The notes beneath the pieces are model-generated. The model worked only from the letters and a program-made list of their open reading frames with translations. It had not been told where the DNA came from and ran no database searches. The translations under genes were made by a program, and so were the position numbers. This document shows positions 4,246-7,737 of a stretch of 7,737 bases of DNA, in pieces; position 1 is the first letter of the stretch, and the number at the start of each line of letters is the position of its first letter. The stretch lies in contig JAIRMP010000037.1 of NCBI GenBank assembly GCA_031258615.1, forward strand, positions 1 through 7,737, written 5' to 3'. Origin of the DNA: Spirochaetaceae bacterium (GTDB lineage Bacteria > Spirochaetota > Spirochaetia > Treponematales > Breznakiellaceae).

Positions 4246-5595
4246 ATGCCGAGAAACACGGCGTCTCCTTCAATAAAGGACAAGATACCGCCTCATAACG
4301 AGGATGCCGAGCGCGCGGCGCTCGGCGCGATGCTGCTCGATTCGGAGGCGACGCCCGCCGCCCAGCAGTATCTGCGGCCTGAAGATTTTTATTCGACCGC
4401 AAACGGGCGTGTTTACAAGGCGATTCTCGCACTGTACGATGATGGCGGCAAGAAGGCGGACATCATTACAGTGAGGGACGCCCTGTTGCAGGCTGGCGAT
4501 CTGGAAGCGGCGGGCGGCGAGGCATACATAGCTTCGTTGACGGATGTTGTGCCGACAAGCGCCAACATTGAGTACTATGCCCAAATCGTGCAGGACTGCG
4601 CGCTGCGCCGCGCCCTGATCCACGCCGCGTCAAAGATAAGCGCCTATTCCTACGATATTTCCGAAGACTCAAGCATCCTGCTGGAAAAGGCCCAGCAGTT
4701 GATCTTTGACTTGACTGACAGGAAGCGGACTCTCAACTTCCGCAGTGTGCACGAGACGGTACCGGAAGCGATAGATCGCATAGAAAAACTGTTTCACTCC
4801 AAGAGCGCGTTTACAGGCGTCCCGTCAGGTTTTGAAGAGTTGGACAGAATGACATCGGGCTTTCAGAACGCTGAGATGATAGTGATAGGGGCGCGGCCTT
4901 CGATAGGGAAGACCGCCTTCGCGCTGAACATAGCGGCCAATGTTTCGGTACAGAACAGGCGTCCGGCGGCTTTTTTCACGCTTGAGATGACGGACGTGGC
5001 GCTCGCTACGCGGCTCATCTCGTCCGAGGCTCACGTCGACTCCAACTCGCTTAAAACAGGCTTTGTAAAACAGTCCGATTTTCACCGGATACTGGACGCG
5101 GCCGGGCGGATTTACGACGCGCCGCTGTATACGGTGGATATGCCGAACATGAAGCTGCTGGACCTCCGTACCCAGGCCCGCCGGCTCCGTTCAATGAAAC
5201 AGATAGAGATAATTTTTATAGACTACCTTGGGCTTATCAGCATGGAAGATAACAGGATGCCGCGTTTTGAGCAGGTGTCCGAGATTTCCCGCTCGCTTAA
5301 AGGGCTGGCGCGTGAGCTCAATATACCGGTAGTCGCGCTGTCCCAGATAGGCCGCCCCTCCGAAGGCGCGCGCCCCAACCTGGCATCGCTGCGCGACTCA
5401 GGCGCGGTTGAACAGGACGCGGATGTCGTGATGTTCCTGCACCGCGAACGCAAGCAGGAGGTACAGACGGGCGAACCGGCGCCTGAGGTTATCGAAACGG
5501 AACTGATCATCGCCAAGCAGCGCAACGGCCCTGTAGGAACGGTAACGCTCGGTTTCAGGCCCAAATACACCGAGTTCGTCAGCATGGCCAAATAG
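4246..5595 (+). CDS. dnaB: Replicative DNA helicase DnaB
   Basis: DnaB is the hexameric helicase that unwinds DNA at the replication fork using ATP. The 449 residues match the family. The N-terminal helical domain (about 15-118, starting P-P-H-N-E-D-A-E-R-A-A-L-G-A-M) binds primase and a linker follows. The RecA-like domain begins near 185 with T-G-V-P-S-G-F-E-E-L-D. Walker A is A-R-P-S-I-G-K-T (216-223, Lys222), the likely catalytic glutamate is Glu247 in F-T-L-E-M, Walker B ends at Asp326 in I-F-I-D-Y-L-G-L, and the arginine finger is Arg426 in A-K-Q-R-N-G-P. L-S-Q-I-G-R (365-370) and S-L-R-D-S-G-A-V-E-Q-D-A-D (381-393) are also typical. The usual D-Y-L-Q-L reads D-Y-L-G-L. No intein is present. 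AAAGG (4235-4239), overlapping the rplI stop, is the ribosome site. It is the last gene of the operon. Confidence 0.96.
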   Translation: MPRNTASPSIKDKIPPHNEDAERAALGAMLLDSEATPAAQQYLRPEDFYSTANGRVYKAILALYDDGGKKADIITVRDALLQAGDLEAAGGEAYIASLTDVVPTSANIEYYAQIVQDCALRRALIHAASKISAYSYDISEDSSILLEKAQQLIFDLTDRKRTLNFRSVHETVPEAIDRIEKLFHSKSAFTGVPSGFEELDRMTSGFQNAEMIVIGARPSIGKTAFALNIAANVSVQNRRPAAFFTLEMTDVALATRLISSEAHVDSNSLKTGFVKQSDFHRILDAAGRIYDAPLYTVDMPNMKLLDLRTQARRLRSMKQIEIIFIDYLGLISMEDNRMPRFEQVSEISRSLKGLARELNIPVVALSQIGRPSEGARPNLASLRDSGAVEQDADVVMFLHRERKQEVQTGEPAPEVIETELIIAKQRNGPVGTVTLGFRPKYTEFVSMAK

Positions 5596-5641
5596 CCCCC
5601 GTGTCAGTCATCTTTTAACCGGCGCTTTCTCACCCACTCAC

Positions 5642-5670
5642 TGGTCAAAATCCGCTCCCGCGCCTATACT
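5642..5670 (+). promoter_or_regulatory. Likely lepA promoter giving a leaderless mRNA
   Basis: TGGTCA (5642-5647) and TATACT (5665-5670) are separated by the ideal 17 bases and match the -35 and -10 consensus at 4 and 5 of 6 positions. The lepA ATG begins at 5677, seven bases after the end of the -10 box, which is where transcription normally starts. The bases before the ATG (CCTATACTCATCAC) contain no purine-rich ribosome site. Both facts fit translation from a transcript with no 5' leader. Confidence 0.5.
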
Positions 5671-5676
5671 CATCAC

Positions 5677-7482
5677 ATGGCTTTAACCACGCATATACGC
5701 AACTTCTGCATCATCGCGCACATCGATCACGGGAAGTCGACGCTGGCCGACCGGCTCATCCAGAAAGCGCGGCTCATTGAGGAGCGCGACTTTAAGGACC
5801 AGATACTGGACACGATGGACATAGAGCGGGAGCGCGGCATCACGATAAAGAGCCAGGCGGTAACGATTCCGTACACGGCGGAGGACGGGGCGCTGTACGA
5901 GCTTAACTTTGTAGATACGCCGGGCCATGTTGACTTTACCTACGAGGTCTCGCGGGCGATTAGCTCGTGCGAGGGGGCGCTGCTGCTGATTGACGCGACG
6001 CAGGGCGTCCAGGCGCAGACGCTGTCCAACCTGTACCTGGCGATGGAACACAACCTGGAAATTGTGCCGGTAATCAACAAGATCGATATGGCCGCGGCGG
6101 ACATCCCGGCGGCCAAGGCGCAGATTGACAAGGATTTGGGGCTTGATTCGGAGGGGGCGCTGCTCGTCTCGGCCAGGCAGGGGACGGGGGTTGATGAGCT
6201 TTTCAAGGCGATTGTGGCGCGTATCCCGCCGCCGCTGGGGAGCGCGGACGCCCCGCTGCGGGCGCTGATATTCGACTGCCACTACGACCCGTACCGCGGC
6301 GTCGTGGTGCACATCCGCCTCTTTGACGGCCTGGCGAAGAAGGGGATGAGGATACGCTTCATGTCGAACGGGGCGGAGTACGATGTCGAAAGTGTCGGCC
6401 TCTTCAAGATAGCGCTTGCCGAAACCGCGGAGCTGCGGGCGGGCGGCGTGGGCTACATAATCGCCGGCATAAAGACGGTGAGCGATGTCCGCTCAGGCGA
6501 CACGGTAACGGACTCAGGCCGCCCGTGCGCCCAGGCGCTGCCCGGCTTCCGCGAGGTGAAGCCCGTCGTGTTCTCGTCAATATACCCCGTCGATTCAAAC
6601 GATTACGAGGAGTTAAAGGTAAGCCTTGAAAAGCTGAAGCTGAACGACGCCTCCCTCGTGTACGAGAAAGATTCCTCGGCGGCGCTCGGCTTCGGCTTCC
6701 GCTGCGGCTTCCTCGGCCTCCTCCATCTTGAGGTGATACAGGAGCGGCTTGAGCGCGAATTCAACCAGGCTATCATATTTACCGCTCCGTCCGTTAAGTA
6801 CAAGCTGAGGCTCAAGGACGGGGCGGAGTTGATGATCGACAACCCGTCGGACTACCCGGACGAAAGCCGTTTAGAGGGCGCCGAGGAGCCGTACATACGC
6901 GCCTCGGTGATTACGCCGGCGTGCTACCTTGGTAACATAATGACGCTCTGTATGGAAAAGCGCGGCGTTCAGACAAACATGACGTACCTTGACGAAAAGC
7001 GGGTGGAACTGGTTTACGATATGCCGCTCGCCGAGGTCTTGTTCGATTTTTACGACAGGCTGAAGAGCATAAGCCGCGGTTACGCCTCGTTTGATTACGA
7101 CATCTCAGGCTACAAGGGAACGGAACTTGTAAAGCTCGATATTCTGCTGAACGGGAAGGCGGTGGACGCGCTCTCGCAGCTTGTCTTCAAGGATAAGGCT
7201 TACGATAGGGCACGGGTTGTCTGCGAGCGGCTCCGCGGCGAAATCCCGCGTCAGCAGTTCAAAATTCCCGTGCAGGGGGCGATAGGCAGCCAGATAATCG
7301 CGCGTGAAACTATCAACGCGCTCCGCAAGGATGTTCTTGCCAAGTGCTACGGCGGCGATGTTACCCGCAAGCGTAAGCTGCTGGAAAAGCAGAAAGAGGG
7401 TAAGAAGCGTATGAAGATGGTGGGCGATGTCGAGCTTCCCCAAAGCGCCTTCCTCGCCGTCCTCAAAACAAAAGACGAATGA
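5677..7482 (+). CDS. lepA: Elongation factor 4 (LepA), translational GTPase
   Basis: LepA/EF4 is a ribosome-associated GTPase related to EF-G, implicated in back-translocation or in initiation and 30S biogenesis. The 601 residues are full length for the family. GTPase motifs are A-H-I-D-H-G-K-S-T (14-22, G1), R-G-I-T-I-K (53-58, G2), D-T-P-G-H (80-84, G3, with His84 in the catalytic position), N-K-I-D (134-137, G4) and S-A-R (165-167, G5). Later domains show G-F-G-F-R-C-G-F-L-G-L-L-H-L-E and, at 559-580, the basic G-G-D-V-T-R-K-R-K-L-L-E-K-Q-K segment of the C-terminal domain unique to LepA. The ATG at 5677 gives the standard short N-terminus before I-R-N-F-C-I-I-A-H. It lies 81 bases after dnaB and has no Shine-Dalgarno sequence. 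lepB, often next to lepA elsewhere, is not in the window. Confidence 0.97.
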   Translation: MALTTHIRNFCIIAHIDHGKSTLADRLIQKARLIEERDFKDQILDTMDIERERGITIKSQAVTIPYTAEDGALYELNFVDTPGHVDFTYEVSRAISSCEGALLLIDATQGVQAQTLSNLYLAMEHNLEIVPVINKIDMAAADIPAAKAQIDKDLGLDSEGALLVSARQGTGVDELFKAIVARIPPPLGSADAPLRALIFDCHYDPYRGVVVHIRLFDGLAKKGMRIRFMSNGAEYDVESVGLFKIALAETAELRAGGVGYIIAGIKTVSDVRSGDTVTDSGRPCAQALPGFREVKPVVFSSIYPVDSNDYEELKVSLEKLKLNDASLVYEKDSSAALGFGFRCGFLGLLHLEVIQERLEREFNQAIIFTAPSVKYKLRLKDGAELMIDNPSDYPDESRLEGAEEPYIRASVITPACYLGNIMTLCMEKRGVQTNMTYLDEKRVELVYDMPLAEVLFDFYDRLKSISRGYASFDYDISGYKGTELVKLDILLNGKAVDALSQLVFKDKAYDRARVVCERLRGEIPRQQFKIPVQGAIGSQIIARETINALRKDVLAKCYGGDVTRKRKLLEKQKEGKKRMKMVGDVELPQSAFLAVLKTKDE

Positions 7483-7646
7483 TGGCAGGCCAGGCAGGCC
7501 AGCCTGCACCGAACATACGCCAGTAGCTGAGTCATTGTCCTTGTCATTCGCCGAGCGTGAAAGCAAGCGGATTGGGTCTGGAGTTTGCTGGACAACCGCG
7601 TAGCGGTTGTCCAGCCGTAGGCTTGCCGCGCAAACTTCGTAGGGGC
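7483..7646. other. Non-coding spacer after lepA, rich in repeats
   Basis: No reading frame here has a ribosome site or a recognisable protein. The stretch begins with a tandem GGCAGGCCA duplication (7484-7492 and 7493-7501), whose GCAGGC can fold back on GCCTGC (7502-7507). It then runs through an unremarkable segment into the nested palindromes at 7563-7636. No T tract follows the first hairpin, so it is at best an unusual transcription end for lepA. Confidence 0.5.
7587..7615. repeat. Perfect 13-bp palindrome with GTA loop, nested in outer inverted repeats
   Basis: GCTGGACAACCGC (7587-7599) and GCGGTTGTCCAGC (7603-7615) are exact reverse complements around GTA. Two outer pairs flank it: AGTTTGC (7582-7588) with GCAAACT (7630-7636), and GCAAGC (7563-7568) with GCTTGC (7621-7626). 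They overlap or cross, so alternative folds compete. The layout resembles dispersed palindromic elements found between genes more than a terminator, since no T tract follows. Confidence 0.8.
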
Positions 7647-7737
7647 TGTAACAAAAATGAGATATTTTACTTGGGTAGAAGTGGACAGACGGGTCATAGC
7701 GGGACAAATATAACCGATTTTCTAGAATAATCAGGGG
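7647..7737 (+). other. AT-richer right edge, possible end of an insertion element
   Basis: From TGTAAC at 7647 the composition becomes richer in A and T than the flanking genes. Two stretches look like diverged copies of one motif: ACAAAAATGAGATATTTTAC (7651-7670) and ACAAATATAACCGATTTTCT (7704-7723), each followed within a few bases by AGAA. Imperfect repeats inside a terminus that begins with TGT recall the ends of IS21-family elements, in which istA would follow off the right edge. No transposase is visible, so this is speculative. Confidence 0.3.
7701..7728 (+). promoter_or_regulatory. Possible promoter pointing out of the window
   Basis: GGGACA (7701-7706) and TAGAAT (7723-7728) match -35 and -10 boxes at 4 and 5 of 6 positions with a 16-base spacer. 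The window ends in AATCAGGGG, so a gene on the plus strand may begin just beyond it. This is a pattern match in an AT-rich stretch and could be chance. Confidence 0.3.

Noticed and set aside
3561..4283. Long minus-strand reading frame of 240 residues opposite rplI, with Ala/Gly/Glu repeats
   Set aside because: It is the complement of the rplI coding sequence and its tandem repeat, has no recognisable domain, and overlaps a certain gene throughout.
5596..5640. Search for an intrinsic terminator after dnaB
   Set aside because: Only GGCGC (5623-5627) and GCGCC (5660-5664) can pair, across more than 30 bases and without a T tract, so no terminator is called.
5683..6312. Minus-strand reading frame of 209 residues opposite lepA
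   Set aside because: It is Arg-rich, lacks family motifs and lies entirely inside the GTPase domain of lepA. It follows from codon bias in lepA.
7563..7636. Possible CRISPR repeat or tRNA-like fold in the palindrome cluster
   Set aside because: There is only one copy of the palindrome with no spacer array, and no T-loop, anticodon arm or CCA-like end.
7105..7707. Minus-strand reading frame of 200 residues spanning the lepA 3' end and the spacer
   Set aside because: More than half is antisense to conserved lepA codons and the rest crosses the palindromes. No ribosome site or domain is evident.

Overview
The window is a chromosomal housekeeping segment from a bacterium that looks like a spirochaete of the Treponema type. 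Three things point there. The phosphofructokinase belongs to the long, plant-like group that spirochaetes carry. The gene order rpsF-ssb-rpsR-rplI-dnaB is, from memory, the one seen in Treponema. The left edge carries short lipoproteins, one with a W-T-G-S-G-S-Y type domain that I associate with treponeme lipoproteins. The base composition is moderately GC-rich. This assignment is an inference and rests on no database search.

Left part (1-720): the 3' part of a secreted lipoprotein gene enters from the left edge. A short spacer with a weak terminator-like hairpin and a degenerate GATT-type repeat follows. Next is a very short ORF with a good lipoprotein signal peptide but an implausible basic tail, which is probably the remnant of a longer lipoprotein gene. 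It runs tail to tail into pfk on the minus strand, and the two stop codons overlap.

Centre (717-5595): pfk (minus) and the rpsF operon (plus) are divergent across about 200 bases. That spacer holds a credible sigma-70-type promoter for each side, a 9-bp direct repeat, a small palindrome and a strong leader hairpin just upstream of rpsF. The plus-strand operon encodes ribosomal protein bS6, single-stranded DNA-binding protein, bS18, bL9 and the replicative helicase DnaB, with short gaps and Shine-Dalgarno sequences throughout. It joins small-subunit assembly (bS6 and bS18 bind 16S rRNA as a pair) to DNA replication (SSB and DnaB act at the fork). bS18 has an Arg/Asp/Gly-rich N-terminal extension, and bL9 has an unusual C-terminal tail of about 100 residues built on an 18-bp tandem repeat.

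Right part (5596-7737): lepA (elongation factor 4) has its own likely promoter. Its -10 box sits so close to the ATG, with no Shine-Dalgarno sequence, that the mRNA is probably leaderless. The last 255 bases contain no convincing gene. They hold a 9-bp tandem duplication, a perfect 13-bp palindrome nested in further inverted repeats, and an AT-richer right edge that may be the end of an insertion element or the promoter of a gene outside the window.

I found no tRNA, rRNA, CRISPR array or complete mobile element. No unmistakably new system is present. The best leads are the leaderless lepA, the rpsF leader structure, the bL9 tail, and the palindromic and possibly mobile right edge.
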